A stretch of DNA of 64,000 nucleotides from Mortierella alpina (Eukaryota > Mortierellomycota > Mortierellomycetes > Mortierellales > Mortierellaceae). The stretch covers positions 1,116,001 to 1,180,000 of the forward strand of contig JANATF010000003.1 in NCBI GenBank assembly GCA_029449245.1. The letters are read 5' to 3'. Positions 22,758 to 33,354 of this stretch are shown piece by piece. Below the pieces are notes generated by a model, which worked only from the letters and a program-made list of their open reading frames with translations, made no database searches and was not told where the DNA came from. A program made the position numbers and the translations under genes. Position 1 is the first letter of the stretch. Each line of letters starts with the position of its first letter.

Positions 22758-25601
22758 TCAATGATACTTGAATGTCTGGGGTCTGGGCCGGCCTTGGAGG
22801 TGCTCACGACCAATATACGCGATGTTATTAGCGCCTGCGCTGTCCCTGTGCATGAAGATGTTGCAGGTGCAGCACTCCACAGATCTTTGGTACTTCACTA
22901 GGTCGTGGTGACCTCGAGGACAGCGGCTGCTTGTATAGGCCTCGTTCACCTGAAAAACGAGAACCTCATGTCCACGAGCCTATAGAAAAGCACAAAACAT
23001 TATTAGAACACTCTGTTTCTGCTGTTTTATCTTGGAATCAAAGAACATATTCACAACATTCCTGAGTTACAAGATCCCTCGGCAGAGAGGTGTGCTTCGA
23101 TGGTTTCCCGAATCCGCTCTGGAAGTCGCCGTTCCCAATGACGATGACAAGATTTTTACAGTACCCGGTTCTGGGGTCAATTTGCAGCGTGTCTGACCTG
23201 GTCGAGCCATGAACGGATCTGGGGATCGCGTCAAATGCGCTCCCGCTCTCGGCCTTCTGCGCTTTGGCGTTCTCCCACTGGAGCCGTTTCCACCACAGAG
23301 ACGAATAAAACGAGCGAAGAAGTAGCTTGTACCCATGATACCAGCGGATGTACTCCTGAACGGGGGCCAGCCCGGGTTCGGATCTTGTAGGTACCAAAGC
23401 CTCGATATCGTTGATGGACGGGAACATGACGCCTGGTTGGCTCGCCAAGCTTATCGGTAAGGCTTTTCGCACCACCGTTTTTCTTTGAGCGTCCACCATG
23501 CTGTCGTACATCGATCAACGAGAGACAAGGATGCTGCTGGCTTCTGGCAAATCCTCAGGTGGCAGGGTAGTCACAGCACAGGCAATCACCTCTCCTGGAT
23601 CAATACCGGCAACGTGCAGGGTCTCTCGATTGTCGGCAAGATGCTGCTGCGCTACTGCAGGTAGCGGCTTACGACCCCCGAGCATTGCGACGCCAAGGAG
23701 GGGTGAGTTGGGCACACCGGGTGGCAGTGGCGGCGGCTTTCTTCTGGTGGTGTCAAACACTAAGCCATGCACCACAAGGCCGTTCGTAGTGATAGCCCCA
23801 CTTGCCACCTTATGCTTGCGTGCGCGAGGCTCTTTCTGTGTTCTTGGGCCTACAATGAGCACATGTACAGTATCGCCCTTTAGTATTGGCGATCTACAAT
23901 CCTTCATACCTCGCTCACAATTCTTCGCGCGCTCAATAAAATCCATTGACTTAACTGTATTTCGTTCCTTTTCGTTCTGCCCACAAATGCTCCAGCCGGG
24001 TCTTCGTCCCATCCTTGTCCTCCTTATACTCCTCCATAGACATTGTGACCTTGGCGTGCCTTGTTTTTGTAAAGAAAGGCTCAAACACGAGATCCTCTTG
24101 GGCGGTGAAAATATCCTCCATAACCTTGCAGACGGGACTGGAGGGGGCCAACAGTGCTTGTCGGAGGCCGTCGCTCGAAAAATTAACGAAGCGGTCTCCA
24201 AGATTCGGTCGAGAAAAAAATGACCACCTCTCCGATGCGGGACGTCCCTCGTTCAGTCGCACGTATTGGATGATAGCATTATTGCCGTGAAGATCTTGCC
24301 CTTTGATCTTCATCTAATATTGCCGTGGACCAAAGCGACAGTGCCGTTAAATTTCAGGAACAGCACAATAAACTATGCCATACAAAGTCGATTGCCACGC
24401 TTACCTCTGCCATGAGGGCAGACAGACTGGTCGTAAAAAACTCCGCAAACTGCCTGGAGATGTCAAGGGTAATCCTGTACGACAGAGTTGCGAGACCATG
24501 ACTGATCTCTGGCAGGTATCGGCCAGGACAACCTTCCCTGAGCATCTGAGCGGCGGTTTGTGCGATCCTTACGATCCTTTCTCTGTCCCCGGTGCCCCTC
24601 CTCGGGCCTTGACGTAGGTTTGCCTCCGATCCTTCTAGATACTTCCCTGTCCAATGTGCGATACACACTGCACGTTTGGGGTCCAGTATTGCTCGAAGAT
24701 CCTCGTCCATATCACCACCTCTGTTAGGTCTCCAGACGTTTTCTGCGACGAAAAAGCAGAGAGCAAATTGAACCCATCTGATTCTCTCCGACAAGCCTCC
24801 GTCCGACAATCGACCGAAGATAGCTGATAGTATTGTCGACAATAGCTTGGACCTCACCGTAAACCTCAAGCTCCTGAACGGCGCGAGTGTATGCGGCCTT
24901 GGCCGAATTCACCTCGTCTTTTGCAGCGGCAGCCGCCCTCTGGATTGAATGGATGTCCTGGCCGTGCGCCGCTTGCACAAATTTGCGACATGAGGCTGAT
25001 AGTCCGAGCAGCGCCTTGTGAATTCCATCTTCAAGCTGTCTTGAACGCTCTCTAACTCGCGGCTCGAGATTCTTCCTTAAGAGCCCTGCCAGTGACCCCA
25101 GCTCTTCTGTTGCCATGGCACAGTGACACTCGAGGCTCTGCCAAAGTGTCTGGGGTTTCTTGGACTGCCTGAGAACAGGGACCGGAGTAAGTACGGACTC
25201 TCTCTGGGGAGCATCGAGGAGTTCGCAGAGAGTTTCGTCTGATGGAGCATGCATGAGCTGGTCGTACGAGTCTTCTTGTATGGAGCTGAGAAGTTCTTGC
25301 ACTGTTGCATCTACGAGGGTGTCCATTTGCGGAGGAACGGTCTCTTCCGGAAGCGACTCCAGGAGTTCGCGTACAGCTTCGTGCAGTAAAGTGTCCATGC
25401 TCTGATGCGGTTGGTCACTCATGGCGTCCTGCTCCATGTCCTCGTCCTGAGAAACTAAGGCTTGCTGGTCGGTGCTACGGCTAATGGCGTCCTGCTCCAT
25501 CTCCTCGTCCTGTGCGACTGGGGCTTGCTGGTCGGTGCTACGGCTTATGGCTCCCCGCTCCAAGTCATGCACATGAGTGTAGTCCTTCTGCGAGAGCGAC
25601 G
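22758..25601 (-). pseudogene. Fanzor (TnpB-like) nuclease of element A, degenerate
   Basis: After an acidic N-terminus with two imperfect repeats (AISRSTDQQAP... / AISRSTDQQAL...) and helical DTLL-type repeats, the frame reaches coiled-coil sequence, a frameshift near 24800, then FFVAENVWRPNRGGDMDEDL, an intron (24404-24314), a frameshift near 23970, and the RuvC-I motif VAGIDPGEVIACAV (catalytic Asp codon 23601-23599). An in-frame TGA lies at 23517-23515. A 91-nt phase-0 intron (23070-22980) precedes RGHEVLVFQVNEAYTSSRCP and the zinc ribbon with CCTC and HRDSAGANNIA (RuvC-III). The order RuvC-I, RuvC-II region, ribbon, RuvC-III is that of the Fanzor/TnpB RNA-guided nuclease family. This copy is inactive as read. 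Confidence 0.75.
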
Positions 25602-25683
25602 CTATAGGATTATGAGGATTAATAATTGCTGATAGTGGTCGCATGTTACGGCAGCCAGCGACAGTGATAAAAGGTGCACAAAC
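25602..25683 (-). other. 82-nt intron that would fuse the XPG and Fanzor frames
   Basis: On the minus strand the sequence reads CTTGAAG|GTTTGT ... CCTATAG|CGTCGC. Removing it joins the XPG-like frame (ending KEDYGLE) to the Fanzor-A frame (starting ASLSQKDYTHVH) with correct phase. Without splicing the XPG-like frame stops at 25646. The same GTTTGT donor form is used in NOP12 in this window. The intron is inferred from motif and phase only. Confidence 0.5.
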
Positions 25684-27048
25684 CTTCAAGGCCATAGTCC
25701 TCTTTACGCCTAGACTGAGCTGACAGTCTTGCTCGGACAACTCTCTCCTCTCCCTTGGGCTGGTCCTCGGCTAGCCTCTTGCGTCGCACGGGCACTGCTG
25801 GAGGCTCCGCTGACCATGTAACGTGTCGAACTCCATACTTCTTGCGGCGCCTGTATCGTCTCACGCGAGGAACATCAGATCTGATGTGTGTGTGATCAAA
25901 ATACGTTTTAGCTGATGTTGAAGGGAAAAAAAAAGAATAATAATGCAAGTTACCTTGGACGTCTTGCAAGGTACAGATCCCTGGCCTGCCACATGCGTAT
26001 TATGAGATTGGCATGCTCGTCGTGCCTATCAGAGCTTTCTTCGATTGCGCTCTCACCAACAAGATGTTCTTGTCGTTCCACAAAAATAGTCCATGCTGCT
26101 GCTCTCAAGTCGGGACATCCAACCTTGTTGCAATACGCGGTGAACATGTGCCTTAGCCGATCCGGACCAGGTTGCGATGTTATGTCCTTGATTGTTTTCT
26201 GATTCCTGACTAATCCATGGCCTGTCTTGGCCTTTTGGTAGTCCGAGGTGGACACCGTTGCGAGAAGTTGTAGCTGGTCCTCATCGACCTCGAACGCCTT
26301 GAGCACTTGGTCTCTGGAGATGAGCTCGAGCCCCCCTTTGCTCGGAAACAAGACGTTTTGGACTGGGCGATGAAAGACCAGGTCTGAGTCGCGTGTTAGG
26401 ACGGCCATGTTCGAGGCTGGGACGGGGTCAGCAGCCGAAGCATGCCTCGCTATGCAGACATCCGCTTCACCAACGCAAATGTGCGCCGACCAACCCAGTT
26501 GCTGTAGTCCTGCTTGAGTCGAGTTGCGTTCTTCGGTGCTCATAAACCGAATGTCGTGAAGAAGGCGATAAAAAGCTTTTTGTTTTGGTTGCAACTCCAT
26601 TTGATGCCCTCTCCTCGCACTGTTCCAGCAGCTTCACCGCCTTCCTTCGCTTTTCACGGGCGACCTTATTTCGCTCCTGTCGTGCCTTGGCCTTTTCCAT
26701 AGTTCTGGATCCATCAAGGTGGATGGTTGTTGTCGCGGGCTCAAACCCGAGGCGTCGAAGGTCGTAGTCAACCATATGCGCAATGTCTGAGCCGGCGTTG
26801 TCGCGTTCCTGTTGAGCAGTCGTGAGGCCAAAGCTGGGCGTTGTGTACAGGATTGTGGTCTGCTCTTCAGGTGCTGCGACTGACTTTCGGGCAACTTTAT
26901 GGTCAAACGCGACCAACTTTTGGCGAGTGCGGTGGAAGTAATAACCGAAGTCGACATGGGTATGGAACTGCGACGCCTCCTCGGAGGTTATACTCCTGCC
27001 CTCGAGCTTCTGTCTTTTCTTGAACTCGCCGAATTTCGCAATGCCCAT
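25650..27048 (-). pseudogene. XPG/FEN1-like PIN-domain nuclease of element A (frameshifted)
   Basis: Starts MGIAKFGEF, the canonical M-G-I start of FEN1/XPG proteins, whose N-terminus is part of the active site. Further motifs are HLDGSRTMEKAKARQERNK (basic helix after the N-domain), VGEADVCIARHA (XPG-I acidic residues), LTRDSDLVFH (metal-binding DxD) and TVSTSDY at the usual hairpin position. A one-base frameshift near 26600 separates the first 150 residues from the XPG-I part. A 73-nt intron (25953-25881) precedes a basic C-terminal tail. It is clearly related in motif order to the intact copy at 33355 but strongly diverged. Flap or structure-specific nuclease activity is inferred from the family. 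Confidence 0.7.
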
Positions 27049-27834
27049 CTTGTAAAAAAGAAAACTAATCGAAGATGACAGAGTCGAGCAAAGAGGAGTG
27101 AAAGAGAAGAGAAGAGAACGAGTCTGAAGGTTGAGCGTGACAGATGAGAAGTAAAGAGACGACGCAAGAAGTGGCGGGCGTGAATAGCAAGGTTCGGGGG
27201 GAAAATAGGGCAGCGAGGCGAGAAATGCGGTGGAAGAGTGCAAGAACGAGAGTAACGGAAGGGCAGACGAGGGACCGAGAATAAAAAGACAGGTAGCGGC
27301 AAGAAAATCGGATGAGAGTGGTCGCGGTAGAAACTGTAGACGAAAGTGTGGGCACAAGAGAAGAGAGGAGACGAAAGAGAGAGAGAGTAGTCGAGAGAGA
27401 AGTTGTCAAAGAACATGAGAGCTGTGGGAGGAAGAGAACGCAGAAGAGAAACGAGGGATACGAATCACCCTTCAACTGATCAAACAAACGCTGTGTGGAT
27501 GGTAGTTTGGCTCTTGCGCCCCAAAAATATACCATCTCCCGTCATTCACACCGCAGCAATTTTTATATACTTTGCTAGTTTCCAGATCTTTCAACGTCTT
27601 TCATCTTTCATATTTTCATGTCTTCTATACTTTAGCGAGGACCCTGATGTGCCCACGGAACAACTCCATGCGGGTGTATACTACGATCATGTGACAGAGC
27701 GAGCTGCCAAAAAAAAAGTGAGTTGCTTCCTTGAGCGAGCGACTCCGAGCGAAGTTTTCGCTCTGCTCGCAGCGCTACATGTGGGTGAGAAAAACAACAC
27801 TGCGCCACCAACTGGAAATTGTTGAAGAGGATTT

Positions 27835-29120
27835 TCATTTTCGCACCTTGTTCACCACCGATCGCGGGACCATCAAGCGCACCATACTCTGCTGCAGCTG
27901 GTCCATATCCGTGTCCATACGGTCATTAGCCCCTCTACCCTCGTCGCTAACCACTGCGGCACAGATATTACTAGGCTCGACTTCCATCGCCTGGTCTGTC
28001 GACCTAATGATATCCCGCTCCCGCCCCAGCCGTGCCTTTGAGCTCTTGGTGGTCCGATACTGAACAAATGCTTGCTTCTTGGGCGGTAATGCATTCGTTC
28101 CCGGTACTGCCCTGCCCTTTGGTAACGTCTCCTTACCAGCTGTATTTGTCTCTGATGACGATGAATTACGACGCATGGCCGTATGTGACGCCGAGTTGGC
28201 ACTTGGCTCAATGTCCATGGCTCTAGAATCACTGTCAACATTTGTGGTCGCAGATCTTTGCCCATATCGCTCTTTGCATAGTACCGAGGACAGGAGTTGA
28301 TGCGGTACGTAGACCTCCTGTCCTTCTTTCTCCTGCATACTGAACAGCTCAGACTGCCTTCGTCTCAGCTTTTCTTCAAACGGAAGAATTCCAGTAAACA
28401 CTATCCCAAAATTGAACTGCTTGGGATACTGGTGCTTGTCAATCAAGTGCATTCGCCGCTTCGCGGCTGTAGAGCAGAGTCTGTCGCAGCCCTCGACGAA
28501 ACAGCGATACTATTCCAGATGAGACGTACGTTAGAACGATTGCAAAGGAACTACGGAGTCACATATGAAGCTACTGTTGTATGCACATCTTACCGTTTTT
28601 TCACCCTTCTCGCGCTTGATCTTGACCATGATATTGTGCACCTCGTGGATATGCAGCTCCAGCCATTTTTCGCCCGGGAAGGGCTTGCCACATGTCTCAC
28701 ATATGTGGCGGTGGTTGATCTCGTAGTGGTGTTCATATGCTGCAGGGCTTGAGAATGTCAATTCTCCGTGACATTTTCCAAGATGGCATCTTTGCGCAGT
28801 TCTATATCGTTAAGTTCGAGAAAGAGTTACGAAGGTCCAAAGCGTCAGTATCAACCAAAAGAACGCTACATGATAGCATCAATAGCAATGGAGGTTTGAT
28901 CACTATACAGTCGATGCGAAAATTCAGCGCGTGTATCATCGTCGGAGTCGTTCAGGTCTGGAATATATGCGTTTGCGTCCTCGAGCCGAATCCAGGCGGC
29001 CTTGTACTCGTAATCACCCTCCTGGAAGAATGGGTCATCCTGATGCAAAGGTCTCTTTCTTTGCTGCAGAGCCAAATGCCCATGCTGGTCTTTTGCAAAT
29101 GTATGTGCTGGCACGTTCAT
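27835..29120 (-). CDS. ZNF511-like C2H2 zinc-finger protein
   Basis: Three exons (29120-28870, 28801-28594, 28509-27835) in consistent phase give about 377 aa. The DPFFQEGD motif near the N-terminus, followed by three C2H2 fingers, matches the ZNF511 layout. Finger 1 is CHLGKC...YEHHYEINH. Finger 2 is HICETCGKPFPGEKWLELH...H. Finger 3 is YRCFVEGCDRLC...RMHLIDKH and is followed by QYPKQFNF. The remainder is a Ser/Arg-rich, probably disordered tail ending in SVVNKVRK. It probably binds nucleic acid or protein in the nucleus; no precise role is known to me. Its start faces NDUFAF6 across about 150 bp. Confidence 0.82.
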
Positions 29121-29273
29121 GATGACTCAGGCGTTTGGCTTTTCGTTTGGCTGAAAACTGGAAGGACAAGGCAAATGTGGCTTTGATCTCGGCTTCTTGT
29201 TGAGTTGGCGGGGTGCCTGATCCTCCGAACCCATAGTTCATGATCATCTCTCAGCAGCTACGTGTCGACAGCA
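29121..29273. promoter_or_regulatory. Putative bidirectional promoter ZNF511-like / NDUFAF6
   Basis: Only 153 bp separate the divergent start codons at 29120 (-) and 29274 (+), so both genes must share regulatory DNA. No clear TATA box is visible. Confidence 0.5.
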
Positions 29274-30638
29274 ATGAAGCCAAGTATCCTTCGGACAGGG
29301 CGTTCTGCACAGCAGTTGTTTTCCAGGAACTCGACACGAGCACACGGCATTGTTGCATCCACAGCTGTACGTCGCGGATTCGCTCATGTACATGATCACA
29401 ACTGCAGTCCTGATCACGAGCACAGCCACGGACATCAACTCAATGAACACAAGAAGCAATCACCTTTTACCCTCGGGTCAAATGGACAGAGTACCAAGCA
29501 GAACTTTGGCGTCAAAAAGGAGCTCATGCCAAAACCTTCACAGGCGATAGACTATTGTCAGAACCTCGTCCGGTATGGTCTCACTGATCGTTACATCCAA
29601 CTAGTAGTGATGGAACTAGCTCATGACTAACCACTTTGCCTCGATATTATCTCACCTGCTGGCACCGATATGCAGTAAAGCAGATTATGAGGGCTTTTTA
29701 TGTACCCAGTTCTTCCCAAAGCATCAACAGCCAACCCAGATGGCTCTGAGAGCGTTCAACATCGAGCTGGCCTCGATCCGGGAATCGGTCAGCAACACGG
29801 ACATTGGTCGGATGCGGATGCAGTTCTGGAGAGACTCCCTTGATAAGGTATTTGCAGGCATACCTCCTCAACAGCCCGTGGCTCTGGCTTTGGCCCATGC
29901 GATTCAAGAGCAAGAACTGCACCACCTCAATAAGAATTCTTCAGAAGACACCACATTGTCTTTGATTTGGTTCAAGCGGATGATTACCGAACGAGAGCAG
30001 AATCTTTCAGATCCCCAGTTCATGACCCTAGGCCAGATGGAGTCTTACTGCGAAAACACTTTTGGATCACTGCTGTATTTGCAGCTGGAGTCTGTTGGAG
30101 TCAAGTCCTTAGAGGCAGATCACGCTGCAAGCCATTTGGCTAAAGCTATGGGGATCGCCACCATGTTGAGGGCGTTCCCTTTTCATATGCATCAGAATCG
30201 TATGGTTATCCCAGCTGAGATCACCTCCAAGGTAGCGTCAAGATGATGACTAAACTTCCCATTGCCTCACTCTCGTGGCGGAATTTTGGCTCTCACTCCT
30301 GACACGCTTTCCATATCTAATCTATCGATTTATAGCACAACTTATCACAAGAGGCGCTGTTCAGGAACCCGACTATCACAGCAGCCTTGCAAGATGCAAC
30401 ATTAGAAGTCGCTACGGCCGCACATGAGCACCTTGTGACAGCGCAATCGTATATGGCTAATCTTCCTCGAGCCGCACTACCGGTGTTAATGGCGGGAATC
30501 CCCACAGAGTCATATCTGAAGCGGTTAGAGAAAGAAGACTTTAATCCATTGTCACCCAAAATCCAGCAACGTGAGTGGTTTTTGCCCGCGAAGCTGTGGT
30601 ATCGCTGGAGACAAGGGAAACTATTCGATACAAGCTAA
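29274..30638 (+). CDS. NDUFAF6: NDUFAF6-like mitochondrial complex I assembly factor
   Basis: Three exons (29274-29572, 29676-30231, 30336-30638) give 385 aa. The N-terminus is Arg/Ser/Ala-rich with a mitochondrial-presequence look, followed by a His-rich stretch (HDHNCSPDHEHSHGH). The rest follows the squalene/phytoene-synthase-like fold: AIDYCQNLVRKADYEGFLC, FFPKHQQ, ALRAFNIELASIRESV, RMRMQFWRDSLDKVF, MESYCENTFGSLLYL and AKAMGIATMLRAFPFH. These regions retain the family shape but not the Asp-rich DxxxD pairs of true prenyl synthases, as is normal for NDUFAF6. The C-terminal LPAKLWYRWRQGKLF also fits. Inferred role: assembly of the ND1 module of complex I in the matrix. Confidence 0.9.
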
Positions 30639-33354
30639 ATAGAGCCAAGGTACTTATAAGCTGGAACCAAATAAAACATGCCTATTACACACGTAGTCAA
30701 TAAGGTGCACAATTTCACTTTGGTGTGCGATTTCCACTTTTAAAATGTGTTTGGATGAGTAAGCATCCAACTAAAAGGTCGGTATTGTTGCCGGATGTGC
30801 GAATGATAAATGGTTGTGATGTTCGCTGACCCCACAACATCACGGTCAAAGTAGGCTTAAGGTCCTGGGTAACACCTGTACCGAGATTTTGGGACGGGCT
30901 CTAAGAAGTTGTCGCGACGAGTCCTCGGGCACTTGGCACTTGTAGAAGATTTATAACTCCAAATACATAGTAGCCATCGATGTTTTACGCGCACTTTCAC
31001 TCCTCGAGGAGTCGCTGGGAAAGAACATGGGTCGGTCGAGGAGCGTCGCGTCGCTCATGGTAACGACATACTGTTAACTGGTATGCTCGTAGGCTACCTC
31101 GACGTTCAGCAGGATTTTGGAAGAACATTTCCGGGTGATGCCCTCATGAGGATGAGTGATGCGCGCCCACTTGCCTTGAGCTGGAGAGAAGAGCTCGCGG
31201 GATCTTTTCGCCCGGAGAATACCTCGGCAACGTTCGCTTCTGCATGCCACTCCATCTCAACACCCTCACCCTTCCGTGTCCTCGTCACTACCTTCTGAGG
31301 CCACACTCGCCATCTTAGTACTTGACTCATCCTGATCCTGGTCCTCGTCTTCCACAAACACCCTCCGAACTCGAACTCTACGCCGATCTCAGTTTGGGTG
31401 TCAAAAAAATGATGCGATTCTCCGTCGTGCGACTTTTTGGCCTCCCTCCTTTGACCTTCACTTTGTCGTCGTGGTGTCGTATGCTAGTAGGTTAAAGACC
31501 AAGCCGCGGCTTGGAGCAGACGGTGCTTTGCAAACTCGAACGTTGTATCCCGCCCGCTATCGCCTCGCAGAGAAACCTTCCGATGGTATCCATCGATCCT
31601 CGCCGCGGAGGCTGGGTTTTAGGACAGAATCTTGTGCAGTAATTTTTGTTCACAAATCACCCAGCCCAGGTTCACATATCAAGCCAAGCCAAAAAGACGT
31701 CACAGTTGTGGTATGCTGGTATACCTTCCCTTGGAGGGTGCTGAGGTTCTGGCGATAACCGAGGTGAAGTTGGAGGCGAGGAAGGTGGAGATGAGGACGT
31801 TGGAGGTGAGAAAGGACGAGGGGAGGAGGCACCCGTGAAGATGGCAAAGGCGGAGAGAGAGATCGACCCCTTGGTAGTACTCCTTGAGGAACCAACACCG
31901 GCAGCCGTTGATCTGAAGGCTGGAGCTGCTGCTGCTGCTGTTGCATGGGTGGCAGTGGTGCTGGCTGTTGTCCCAATGGTGGTATTGGTTCTTGAAGTGT
32001 CTCCTGCGTGGATGACAACGGTACTGAAAACAGTGGCACTGGCGGAATCTGGGGTGTTGTTAATTCGCCCCAGACATGGCCGCGGCTGCATCGATCAGTG
32101 CCTGACAGAGGGTTCTATGAAAAGTATTCATATTACCAGTGTTGTTATTGTTTATCGAAATCAGGCCGGTATGCATAGTGGCCGTTATGCATAGTGACCA
32201 TATTGCTCTTCGAATGGCTGAACCTCTCAGAGCATTGCTTTGTTGGAAGATGCAATACAAGTGAGATACTGAACTATGCTATCTATGCTCTCTTGTGATT
32301 GTATCGACGGTATCGTCAACATCCGACATTCTGTTGCCGAAATCCGGAAGCGATGCTTAGCAGCGGTGTAGTTAAACCGGCGATTATAACCAGAGTACAA
32401 ATGTAGATTCGGCATTACCGCAATATGTATGAAATCTACTCTCTATCTGTTGCGTACAGGTAACGCGGGCCCTTTTGTCCTAGTCGAGACATCAAGAATA
32501 TCGGATGCTTCAGCATGAGACTTGCTGATCAAACCTCTGGCCAGATGTCAATAACACTCAATCCAAATAAAGTGCTCGTTTACTTCTGCATATGTGCTCG
32601 GTACAGCTGAGTGCTTTTTTTTTTAAAAAAAAACTTCAAAGCCTGTTCCGAACGCAAACTTCAATTATTTACTGAGGTACTCAGAGCGACCCATCCTCAT
32701 GTTCAGGTCCTTGTACGGTGCGACAAGAAAGAGGTAACAAAAAAACTGGGTATGTAGAACGCAGCATCAGCCATCGTCATATTTTTGGTTGTTGATCATT
32801 TTCTCTCGAACTTTGCTCTTTCTCTCTCACACCCTCTCCCCCTCTGTCTCTTCGCTCTCTGAAGTCCTTTGTTCAACGCTGAACCTCTTCACTTACGTCT
32901 ACTGTACCTATCACACCTTGAACACCCTTCGTCTACCTTTCACATCCTGTGTACACGCTACTATCCTGCGTTCAACTGCTGTGTAGACGTCGTATGTATT
33001 ATACCGCACCACCAGTTGCCCACTTCCGTCTCTTTGGACCCTTGAATTTCTACCCGACCTCGCCTGCACGTTGAGCTGGGCTTTGACGCTTACGATTACA
33101 GCCTGTTGTGTTTTGACATGTGTCAAATTTGCCTGCCATCTACCGTACATACTTCTAGCACGCAGAAAAATCGTTACCAGCGCTCACGGCTATCTCGCAG
33201 CCCACTCTATCAAGTAGCGCTCCTTTTGAAGCAGCCGCCCGAATTACGCCAAGGTATTGTTCATCTACGCTCGCAGGTTCTTGACAGCATATTCTCTTGA
33301 ATGCATATCAAGGAAAAAAGTGATCTAACTACGTCTATGCCGTTAACTGATCAG
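30639..33354. other. Large intergenic region; possible low-complexity gene relic and element-B leader
   Basis: Mostly AT-rich with many stops. At 31650-32091 two overlapping minus-strand frames are Pro/Gln- or Ser/Pro-rich (a run of six Gln) and may be a relic of a low-complexity gene. A run of T followed by A lies near 32617-32635. From 32780 to 33350 the plus strand is pyrimidine-rich (TCTCTCTC, CCCCCTC), like the leader of element A, and is probably the element-B promoter/5' leader. No intact gene seen. Confidence 0.45.

Larger units (their letters stand above)
22758..27048 (-). mobile_element. Element A: XPG/FEN1-like nuclease + Fanzor module, degenerate
   Basis: Minus-strand unit starting with an XPG-like nuclease frame (27048 down to about 25684) that continues through an 82-nt intron into a Fanzor frame (25601 down to 22758). 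The upstream leader (27049-27480) is strongly pyrimidine-rich on the coding strand. At least three frameshifts (near 26600, 24800 and 23970) and one in-frame TGA (23517-23515) show that it is decayed. I found no convincing terminal inverted repeats or target duplication, so the limits given are coding limits only. Confidence 0.7.

Noticed and set aside
22758-27048. Terminal inverted repeats for element A
   Set aside because: I looked on both flanks by eye and found no convincing pair or target duplication.
33301-33354. Upstream start for the XPG-like protein of element B
   Set aside because: FEN1/XPG proteins begin M-G-I with a functional N-terminus; 33355 gives exactly that.
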